Positions 6,270-11,307 of a stretch of 11,307 bases of DNA are shown in pieces. Every line of letters starts with the position of its first letter. Position 1 is the first letter of the stretch. Both the position numbers and the translations under genes were made by a program. Origin of the DNA: CAYWKS01 sp964458935 (GTDB lineage Bacteria; Planctomycetota; Phycisphaerae; Phycisphaerales; Zrk34); the NCBI GenBank assembly GCA_964458935.1, contig CAYWKS010000048.1, positions 1 to 11,307 on the forward strand, given 5' to 3'. A model generated the notes under the pieces. The model had not been told where the DNA came from, did no database searches, and was given only the letters and a program-made list of their open reading frames with translations.

Positions 6270-7325
6270 CTACTCGTGATTAACGATCGCTCCCCACCGA
6301 AGCATCTTGAAGACGTCTCGATTCTCTTTGGACTCTAAAGGCGGAATTTCGGCCCAATCCTTAATGAACGGTGCCAGCAGTACACTTGCCTGCCGCCGGA
6401 AGTTTTCCGCATTAACCCCCGCATGATCCGCTATAAAACTGCCCAAATGGCGCGGCGCGACTGGCGATCCCAAGAGGATATCGCGACGCTTTACCGGCAT
6501 CTGTTGTTCGATCACTTTCCATGACGCTTCGGTTGACCTAGGCAACTGATCGGACGGTTGGTTAAGCACAGTCATCAGCAGTCGTACACGCCACTGGGTT
6601 CGATGACAGTCGACCACGGCCGCAAGGTAGAGGTCGCCAAGATGGTGTTCCTTTAAATCGACCGCCGGTAAAGCAGGCATCAACACAGACGCACGGATTC
6701 GGGTGCTGATATCCCCACGTAAGGTGTTTGGCAGACCATCTTTGAGCAGGCCTTCCCCGTCCAGCCCCGCATGGGTCAGCAACTTCCCGATCGGACCTGC
6801 CATCTTCATCGCCGCGTCGGCCCGTGCGGACAAGTCCGTCATTTCATTGCGCTTCAGTAATTTCGTAGCGCTTCCCGTCGAGTAGCCGGCCGGGGCGAAC
6901 GATGGGTTGTGAGGATGTTCGATGTGCACCAACCAACGTCTATAGAACTCATTCATCACCACGTAGTCAACCATCACGACTATACGAAGTGCGAGCAGTT
7001 GGGCTCGCAGATCATTTCGCTCGCCGAGAAGACGATGTAATTCGATGAGTATGTTGAGCGAATCTTCCGAAGCATTGAGTCCTTCGGTGATGGTCGCTTT
7101 GACTGTACGCAGCGTCAGCACCGCGACTTCCTCAATCAGGGCGTCCGGCACTCGATCTTCCTGCGGTAATGCCCTGATCCGGTCAAGTAGTGACGGTTGA
7201 GCCGGTTCATCGGCTACTGGCTGGGCGCTTGTTGGCAGTGCCATGCTACAGCACAATACAGCAGCGCAACCGAGCAATTTACCGATACGGTTGAAGGGAG
7301 CTATCGGAGGTGGATGCCTGTTCAT
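6270..7325 (-). CDS. Secreted hypothetical protein, 351 aa
   Basis: The N-terminus is a signal peptide: a basic start (MNRHPPPIAPFNRIGK), a hydrophobic run (LLGCAAVLCCSMAL) and a probable cleavage after PTSA before Gln. The mature protein of about 320 residues is predicted from its sequence to be mostly helical (LLDRIRALPQ, LNILIELHRLLGERNDLRAQLLALR) with a proline-rich C-terminal third. I recognise no catalytic motif or named domain. I chose the ATG at 7325 over an in-frame start 33 bp upstream because it has a GGTGA site and gives a proper signal peptide. The ATG overlaps the TGA of the preceding open tail by one base (TGATG), a usual sign of translational coupling. It is the last intact gene of the minus-strand row and should act outside the cytoplasm. 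Confidence 0.78.
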   Translation of the reverse strand: MNRHPPPIAPFNRIGKLLGCAAVLCCSMALPTSAQPVADEPAQPSLLDRIRALPQEDRVPDALIEEVAVLTLRTVKATITEGLNASEDSLNILIELHRLLGERNDLRAQLLALRIVVMVDYVVMNEFYRRWLVHIEHPHNPSFAPAGYSTGSATKLLKRNEMTDLSARADAAMKMAGPIGKLLTHAGLDGEGLLKDGLPNTLRGDISTRIRASVLMPALPAVDLKEHHLGDLYLAAVVDCHRTQWRVRLLMTVLNQPSDQLPRSTEASWKVIEQQMPVKRRDILLGSPVAPRHLGSFIADHAGVNAENFRRQASVLLAPFIKDWAEIPPLESKENRDVFKMLRWGAIVNHE

Positions 7326-7516
7326 CAGTTCACCGTTACGGGATTGCGGCCTGTCCAATCAATCGCGCCTTCTAGTTCTACGCGAACCTGAATAACCTGT
7401 CCAGGACCACTAAGCGGTGTGTCGGGCATCGCGAATCCGCACTGAATGCTGGCTCCGTCCCGTAAAGCACCCACTAAGCCAGCAAAGCCGCCCTTAAAGA
7501 AATTACTGATAACGCC
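7325..7516 (-). pseudogene. Open tail in the -1 frame, probable C-terminus of the upstream secreted protein
   Basis: From about 7516 to the TGA at 7325-7327 the minus strand encodes a protein-like sequence (GVISNFFKGGFAGLVGAL, then QVIQVRVELEGAIDW and NPVTVN). A Gly/Phe-rich amphipathic stretch leads into a beta-like strand. It has no plausible start of its own apart from an internal GTG and ATG that would give only 34-50 residues. It is in the -1 frame relative to the upstream secreted protein, whose good sequence stops at the same place. The simplest reading is one protein of about 167 residues split by a frameshift near 7505-7520, either a real mutation or a sequencing error. Its TGA overlaps the ATG of the next gene. 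Confidence 0.6.
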
Positions 7517-7830
7517 AGCTCGTTCAGCGTGTCGGCGAGGGACAGGCGATGTTCGAGTACCGCGGGATGCTCCTTGTTCAGATTCTCGTAAAGCGGCACC
7601 AGACGTTCGAGGCACCATTGAGCGCGGGTGGGGTCGGTGCGGCGGAGTTGCTGGAAACGCTGAATGTACGCCACATCACCGACTACCCCTTCGGAAACAT
7701 GACCTACTGGCTCCTCTGCGGAGCGATCCGATTGTGGCCCTGCTGCGTTAGCATTTGCTAAGAACAGAATCCAAAGAACACATCGGCAGGGGCCGTGTAC
7801 TCTACCAAGTACGATCCACATGGTGGACAT
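7474..7830 (-). CDS. Secreted TPR-like protein, frameshifted near its end
   Basis: This 118-aa open frame starts four bases after the SUKH stop codon. The N-terminus is a signal peptide with a hydrophobic run (CVLWILFLANANA) and probable cleavage after ANAA. The mature part includes YENLNKEHPAVLEHRLSLAD followed by TLNEL, which resembles the TPR helices common in planctomycete proteins. The last dozen residues (SVISLRAALLA) look like out-of-frame sequence; the -1 frame takes over with better sequence from about 7516 to 7325. Start choice is ambiguous between two ATGs nine bases apart, and neither has a good ribosome binding site, so coupling to the SUKH gene is likely. Function is unknown; the gene is probably broken unless the shift is an assembly error. 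Confidence 0.55.
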   Translation of the reverse strand: MSTMWIVLGRVHGPCRCVLWILFLANANAAGPQSDRSAEEPVGHVSEGVVGDVAYIQRFQQLRRTDPTRAQWCLERLVPLYENLNKEHPAVLEHRLSLADTLNELALSVISLRAALLA

Positions 7831-7834
7831 CGTA

Positions 7835-8473
7835 TCACGCGACTCGCACGCAAGCGGGCTCACCCTCGAACTCCTCCATCCCAGGCACCAATGGAAAACC
7901 ATCCGTTTCATCCAACCTAACCAGCCAATCTGTGAACGAGGCATCGCAAATCATACCTTTGCCCTGGTCGCCCTGCATATCTGCATCGGTGTACCCGATA
8001 TCCGCAAAGATGACATTCCATTGATCGGATGCCGCAGGGTCCTTACGGAGGGCGAAGTAGTTCGAGTCCTCCATGTCGCAAAACCGGATAAGGTGATATG
8101 GTAGATCGTCCTCGTTTCTTGCCGTGCGAATTTCCCTCGTCACGCTGACGATCTCCCGTGGAGTAAGCAACCGAAATACTTGGCGGTACACCAATGCTCC
8201 ACCGCTCCATCGGCGATACAATGACTTGATTTCATCAGGCAGCGACATCTGAAACTCGTGTTCGACAAGTCCCAAGTCTGTCCCATCAAAAGGGCGCATC
8301 ATGTGTGAGACTTTGTAATAGTTTCTGTCGCCCTCAGTCTTGATTCTGATGATTTGCTCGGGTCCGGTCTGCAAACCTGTAAAGAATTCGAAGAACGTGG
8401 AGCCGCCCGAGCAGCAATAGACGCGATGCTCCGCGGATGTCGATGCCTCATGTGTATACGCTAGATTCTTCAT
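7835..8473 (-). CDS. SUKH (SMI1/KNR4) family protein
   Basis: This is a 212-aa protein with no signal peptide. The SUKH signature begins near residue 75: EHEFQMSLPDEIKSLYRRWSG followed by GAL is the usual first helix and glycine turn. HLIRFCDMEDSNYFALR and QWNVIFADIGY are the central beta strands. A terminal helix follows (SFTDWLVRLDE). Many bacterial SUKH proteins are immunity proteins that neutralise contact-dependent or polymorphic toxins, and they often sit behind toxin genes or in immunity arrays. Here no toxin is visible next to it. The N-terminal 70 residues are less typical. I chose the ATG at 8473 over an in-frame GTG 21 bp upstream because GGAG lies five bases before it. The downstream secreted-protein gene starts four bases after its stop. 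Confidence 0.8.
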   Translation of the reverse strand: MKNLAYTHEASTSAEHRVYCCSGGSTFFEFFTGLQTGPEQIIRIKTEGDRNYYKVSHMMRPFDGTDLGLVEHEFQMSLPDEIKSLYRRWSGGALVYRQVFRLLTPREIVSVTREIRTARNEDDLPYHLIRFCDMEDSNYFALRKDPAASDQWNVIFADIGYTDADMQGDQGKGMICDASFTDWLVRLDETDGFPLVPGMEEFEGEPACVRVA

Positions 8474-8526
8474 ATCGTCTCCAAGACAAATCACGGCGAG
8501 GGCAACTTCTTGCCAACTTCAGGGTA

Positions 8527-8607
8527 AGGAAGAAAAGGTGTCAGGAACCTTTTTGTAGTATGTTCACAGCAAGAACGCGAATAAGGTTCCTGACACCTTT
8601 TCTTCCT
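8527..8607. repeat. REPIN/MITE-like element with 25-bp perfect inverted repeats
   Basis: The left arm (8527-8551) and right arm (8583-8607) are perfect reverse complements over 25 bp, separated by a 31-bp spacer. The core GGTGTCAGGAACC/GGTTCCTGACACC is, from memory, a motif of REP-type repeats mobilised by RAYT (TnpREP) transposases in many bacteria. The transposase itself is not in this window. The right arm is followed by a partial tandem copy of its outer bases (TTTTCTTCCTC repeated twice, about 8598-8619). The element lies between the HEAT lipoprotein and SUKH genes and would form a long hairpin in their transcript. Confidence 0.85.
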
Positions 8608-8619
8608 CTTTTCTTCCTC

Positions 8620-8673
8620 CTCACCCCCCAAGCCTCTGCCCCAGGCCCGCCTGGAATCAAATTTCCTATCAGT
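8620..8673 (-). repeat. Dispersed ~55-bp repeat, copy 1 (minus orientation)
   Basis: Read on the minus strand this copy has the shared block TGACTGATAGGAAATTTGAT, then TCCAGGCGGGC, then a G-rich end GCTTGGGGGGTGAG. It begins at the stop codon of the HEAT lipoprotein: the TGA of the gene is the TGA of the repeat. This copy differs in the middle (TGGGGCAGAG instead of TGGGATCGGG), so it has only three G-runs of three or more and a weaker quadruplex motif than the other two. Confidence 0.85.
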
Positions 8674-9608
8674 CAAGTGTTGCTGCCGGTCCGCCGGGCC
8701 TGCTCCCACGCCTTGCGGTATAGGGCCCGTTGCTGCGGGACGTCGTAGGAACCACCGTCATGCGGCCCTACGGCCCCCGGTACCGTGAGATTCTTGTCCA
8801 GCGCTTCCCATGCGCTGCCGGCAACTTCGACATCACCGTCACCTAGCAGGTCCAATAGTATGGGTACAGACTCCTCGCCGAACGGCACCGATGTAGCCAG
8901 CGTGACACGCGCCTGCGGGTCGGGGCTACCAGCAGCACGCCTAAGAAATGGCCAGTGCCTATCTTGGCCTCGCGCTACCTGGGAGCAGGCCGCCTCGACG
9001 GCAACCCACTGGACGGGATCATGGCGCACCATGTGGTCAAGCGTGGCGGTTGCCCCGACGTGCTTGGGGTTGACCGAGCGCAGCGCCCGTGCCGCCTCGG
9101 CCCGATGCTGCGGGTCGCGGTCGTGGTGAACTGTGCGTATCACCAGGGTCAACGCTTGCGGGTTATTGCCGTTGACCGCCAGCACACCCAGCGCGCGGAT
9201 ACGGATGATGGGATCAATCCACTCGGCCCTGGCAGCGGCTTCGAGTGCGCCAAGGGCACGGGCATCTCCCAACGTCGCCAGAGCAACAGCCGCAGTGTTC
9301 CTTTCGTGCTGTGTAAACAAGTCTTCGATCAGGATGCTTGCCAAGACCCCGTAGGCTGCGGGATCGCGCGTCGTCCCCAGATCGCGAATGAGGTAGTGCC
9401 GTTCACCGGTCTGCGCAAGATCAAGCGGTCGGTAAACCAGATCGCCCACGCGCCGGATCAATGGCTGGTAAGCGCCCTCGGCTGGGGGGGTGGCCGCGAT
9501 CGATAGCCGCGCGCCTGATTCGGCGCAACCGATCATGCCTGAGCAGAGCCCAACGATCAGTCCAGCCCATACGGCCTGACGCAAACCTCGCAGTTCACTA
9601 CTATTCAT
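8673..9608 (-). CDS. HEAT-repeat lipoprotein
   Basis: This is a 311-aa protein. The N-terminus is a lipoprotein signal: a basic start, a hydrophobic run (AVWAGLIVGLCSG) and the lipobox MIGC with Cys28 as the lipidated residue, so it should be anchored to a membrane outside the cytoplasm. Residues about 80-270 consist of helical pairs with the HEAT/PBS-lyase pattern (NTAAVALATLGDARALGALE, RAEAARALRSVNP, QARVTLATS, SVPILLDLLGDGDVEVAGSA). HEAT arrays are protein-binding scaffolds; the partner is unknown. The ATG has GGAG eight bases upstream. The TGA stop coincides with the first bases of dispersed repeat copy 1, so the C-terminus may have been set by that repeat. A 21-codon open tail ends 56 bp upstream. 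Confidence 0.82.
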   Translation of the reverse strand: MNSSELRGLRQAVWAGLIVGLCSGMIGCAESGARLSIAATPPAEGAYQPLIRRVGDLVYRPLDLAQTGERHYLIRDLGTTRDPAAYGVLASILIEDLFTQHERNTAAVALATLGDARALGALEAAARAEWIDPIIRIRALGVLAVNGNNPQALTLVIRTVHHDRDPQHRAEAARALRSVNPKHVGATATLDHMVRHDPVQWVAVEAACSQVARGQDRHWPFLRRAAGSPDPQARVTLATSVPFGEESVPILLDLLGDGDVEVAGSAWEALDKNLTVPGAVGPHDGGSYDVPQQRALYRKAWEQARRTGSNT

Positions 9609-9664
9609 GACTCAATCTCCATGGATCACTCGACCCCGCTTGGCGTCGTGCGTTCGCACCGTTG

Positions 9665-9730
9665 CTACTTGGGCCTGGACACATAGAACTTCTTGACATA
9701 CGGCACGCCGGCCTTGGCCATTAGGTCCAT
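9665..9730 (-). pseudogene. Short open tail after repeat copy 2
   Basis: A 21-codon frame (MDLMAKAGVPYVKKFYVSRP, then Lys and TAG) begins exactly where repeat copy 2 ends and stops 56 bp before the HEAT lipoprotein start. It reads like the C-terminus of a larger protein rather than a free-standing gene, because there is no ribosome binding site. The 164 bp on the other side of the repeat up to 9894 show no gene. This may be a gene remnant cut by the repeat; the length is too short to be sure. Confidence 0.4.
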
Positions 9731-9785
9731 GACTGATAGGAAATTTGATTCCAGACGGGCCGGGATCGGGGGCTTGGGGGGTGAG
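9730..9785 (+). repeat. Dispersed ~55-bp repeat, copy 2 (plus orientation)
   Basis: This copy is the block TGACTGATAGGAAATTTGAT followed by TCCAGACGGGCC, GGGATCGGGGGC and TTGGGGGGTGAG. It is almost identical to copy 3 at 11212-11266. Four G-runs (9757-9781: GGG-CC-GGG-ATC-GGGGG-CTT-GGGGGG) fit the canonical G-quadruplex pattern. It lies in the gap between the 398-aa secreted protein gene and the HEAT lipoprotein gene, antisense to both. Confidence 0.88.
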
Positions 9786-9894
9786 GGGTTGGACGAAGCT
9801 GCACACCACAGCAATCATGACCAGTCGCGAAAAACACTGAGCCAAGTCACTCTGGGGTACCGAGCACACGATCTGCTCCCGTCCATCACAATCG

Positions 9895-11091
9895 CTACGG
9901 CATAATCTGTATCGGTTCTTCACTTCTAAACAACGCTTCTGCAGGGGCGGGCCATGGCAGGCGAAGTATCCATGCTGTGTGATAGTAACACATGTAGGTA
10001 TCGAGCCACGCGGCGTTCGACTGCGCCGCCTTCAATTCTGCAATCGCAGCAATCGCCATGCGACCCCGCAACGTCTTCTCTGTGTACTGTGAAGCTTCTG
10101 TGGCCAAAGCTTCCAGCATCTTCGGTTTGATATGGTTAACAAGTCCGCCCGTTTCGCTTTTCAACTGCTCCGCCAGGCCATCAAGCTTCGCAGGGGCATC
10201 CTCCACCTTCTGGAGTTGTTGAAGAAACTTTAAGAATGCTTCACCTTGTCCACCGAAAACGAACAAACGGTAGCCGGATTCGGCAGGTCGCATGGCGGCC
10301 AGTTCCCACGCAATATACTTACCAAACTGCGGGTCGCGCCGAAGCTCATCCTGCAGAGCGTCTAACAGCTCGGATGCCAGCCACCAGTAGTCCATATCAT
10401 GATACACGAGACGCCTTCGGTTTTCGCTTATCACCCCGGATAGCTTGAACCCAAATATCCGCTCGTGGCGGAGCAAGAAGAGTAGTACCTGTTGACGGTG
10501 CTGCTTAGAAGTGTCCATACTGTTCGCGTAGGATAGCCAAGTCCGCGCACCCACTAGAGCGATCAATGGTCGCTCCGCATGCCCGACCATACGATTCGGA
10601 ACTTCGCTATAGGCAGCATCGTTCGGCGCGAGCCCCAAGAGTTCGTTGTGTTCAATCGCGGTGTGGTAGATCATCCGTTGCAGTTCCGGCCAGTAACGTG
10701 ACGACCTCGCATCATCCACTATGGTCAGAACCCCTCCGTCTTTCGACACGTCACCCTCCTCTGTAAAGACCCTTTCCATGCTCAGCAATGCCCCTTTGAG
10801 CGTAATGACACGCGCGATGTTCTGGTCTTCAGGCGGGCGCTGATGATCCTCCAGCAATTCCATCGCCACATATGCGAACACGCGCCGCGCATCCGCACCT
10901 CTCTCGGCTTCGGAACGAAGCCAGGACCAAGCTTCGCGTGGATTTGCAAACGCAACATGCTCGGGACGCTTTTCGCCTGATGAATAGTTGAGGAGGTACT
11001 CAGCCACAGCCATGGGAGCCGGGGCATCCTCTTGTGCCGTGGCACCCTGAACCGCGACCAACAGCAGGAATAGGGCAGCTGTCTTTGCCAT
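9895..11091 (-). CDS. Secreted helical hypothetical protein, 398 aa
   Basis: The N-terminus is a clear signal peptide (MAKTAALFLLLVAVQGATA, cleavage before QED). The mature protein of about 379 residues is mostly amphipathic helix (EAWSWLRSEAERGADARRVF, LASELLDALQDELRR, LKFLQQLQKVEDAPAKLDGL) with aromatic segments (YHDMDYWWL, DTYMCYYHTAWILRLPW). I recognise no family or catalytic motif. The ATG has an AGGAG site six bases upstream, and the stop of a short open tail lies 11 bp upstream, as if it once followed another gene in an operon. The protein is similar in layout (signal peptide plus helical body) to the 351-aa protein at 6270-7325, but I see no clear sequence match between them. Confidence 0.8.
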   Translation of the reverse strand: MAKTAALFLLLVAVQGATAQEDAPAPMAVAEYLLNYSSGEKRPEHVAFANPREAWSWLRSEAERGADARRVFAYVAMELLEDHQRPPEDQNIARVITLKGALLSMERVFTEEGDVSKDGGVLTIVDDARSSRYWPELQRMIYHTAIEHNELLGLAPNDAAYSEVPNRMVGHAERPLIALVGARTWLSYANSMDTSKQHRQQVLLFLLRHERIFGFKLSGVISENRRRLVYHDMDYWWLASELLDALQDELRRDPQFGKYIAWELAAMRPAESGYRLFVFGGQGEAFLKFLQQLQKVEDAPAKLDGLAEQLKSETGGLVNHIKPKMLEALATEASQYTEKTLRGRMAIAAIAELKAAQSNAAWLDTYMCYYHTAWILRLPWPAPAEALFRSEEPIQIMP

Positions 11092-11102
11092 TGCAATCTC
11101 CT

Positions 11103-11211
11103 TTAACGCGTCATTTTCGTGGGAGACGCGATCGTGTTTCCAGTCTCAACGAAATTCGACGGATGCCATGGAATATGGCTGGCATCATTGACCGCAACGA
11201 ACTGCATGCCC
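11103..11211 (-). pseudogene. Open tail after repeat copy 3
   Basis: From the end of repeat copy 3 to the TAA at 11103-11105 the minus strand encodes a protein-like tail (MQFVAVNDASHIPWHPSNF, VETGNTIASPTKMTR). The stop is 11 bp before the start of the 398-aa secreted protein, and the ribosome binding site of that gene follows the stop directly. This could be a 34-aa gene starting at the ATG just after the repeat, but that ATG has only a weak AGGG before it. A C-terminal remnant of a larger gene displaced by the repeat seems more likely. Function is unknown. Confidence 0.45.
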
Positions 11212-11266
11212 TGACTGATAGGAAATTTGATTCCAGGCGGGCTGGGATCGGGGGCTTGGGGGTGAG
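11212..11266 (+). repeat. Dispersed ~55-bp repeat, copy 3 (plus orientation)
   Basis: This copy shares TGACTGATAGGAAATTTGAT, TCCAGGCGGGCTGGGATCGG and GGGCTTGGGGGTGAG with the other copies and differs from copy 2 at only a few positions. G-runs at 11239-11241, 11244-11246, 11250-11254 and 11258-11262 give a canonical G-quadruplex motif on the plus strand. It is followed to the window end by about 40 bp in which I see only a small inverted repeat (CTTGA-TTG-TCAAG). Confidence 0.88.
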
Positions 11267-11307
11267 CGACTGTCTTGATTGTCAAGCATTTTGTGGCTCG
11301 GCCATGA

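Noticed and set aside
6095..6283. 62-codon plus-strand frame (MERGPPGSIITEVEDVAVAIT...)
   Set aside because: It is antisense to the zinc-ribbon frame, whose cysteine pattern is more specific; no ribosome binding site.
9612..9923. 103-codon minus-strand frame spanning repeat copy 2
   Set aside because: It overlaps the end of the 398-aa gene, runs through the repeat in a frame (APDPGPSGIKFPIS) that is open in all copies, and has no ribosome binding site; it is a product of the repeat.
8620..11266. Could the ~55-bp repeats be integron attC sites or CRISPR repeats?
   Set aside because: They lack the attC core sites and paired arms, face different directions, and are more than 1 kb apart with genes between them, so neither fits.

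Overview
The window has two unrelated halves. Positions 13-5891 are a compact integrated genomic island sitting in a tRNA-Gly(GCC) gene. Positions 5892-11307 are resident chromosome carrying a minus-strand row of secreted or uncharacterised proteins, one SUKH-family protein, and several dispersed repeats. The host is GC-rich. The style of the integrase and AlpA-like protein, a TPR-like fragment resembling those in planctomycete proteins, and the many signal-peptide hypotheticals suggest a planctomycete (perhaps Phycisphaerae-like). That assignment is inference, because no rRNA or marker gene is present.

The island is bounded by a perfect 44-bp direct repeat (13-56 and 5848-5891) that matches the tRNA from just before the anticodon to just past its 3' end. 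The functional tRNA is on the left. The right copy is a tRNA stub followed by what looks like the tRNA's original terminator (5893-5931), now displaced by 5.8 kb. Inside the island, a minus-strand mobility operon (an 86-aa unknown, an AlpA-like DNA-binding protein and a tyrosine recombinase) diverges from a plus-strand cargo operon. The cargo has a strong sigma70-type promoter and two genes 18 bp apart. The first encodes a radical SAM protein related to spore photoproduct lyase. The second encodes a 760-aa Eco57I/TaqI-like adenine DNA methyltransferase with no nuclease domain that I can recognise. There is no replication or conjugation gene, so the island is an integrase plus a two-gene payload. 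The payload is the best candidate for an undescribed DNA modification, repair or defence system. The methyltransferase has glycine in place of the catalytic Asn/Asp/Ser of motif IV (GGPPF instead of NPPY/F), and the radical SAM protein has no cysteine where spore photoproduct lyase has its hydrogen-donor cysteine.

The chromosomal half reads right to left: a 398-aa secreted helical protein, a HEAT-repeat lipoprotein, a SUKH (SMI1/KNR4) protein, a frameshifted secreted TPR-like protein, a 351-aa secreted protein, and a zinc-ribbon fragment with no start codon. Three copies of a roughly 55-bp repeat lie between or beside these genes; two carry a G-quadruplex motif. An 81-bp element with 25-bp perfect inverted repeats (REPIN/MITE-like) lies between the HEAT and SUKH genes. 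In three places a repeat is followed by a short open tail ending in a stop codon and then an intact gene with its own ribosome binding site. With a SUKH gene present, this resembles worn-down toxin-tail/immunity cassettes, although no toxin is identified here.
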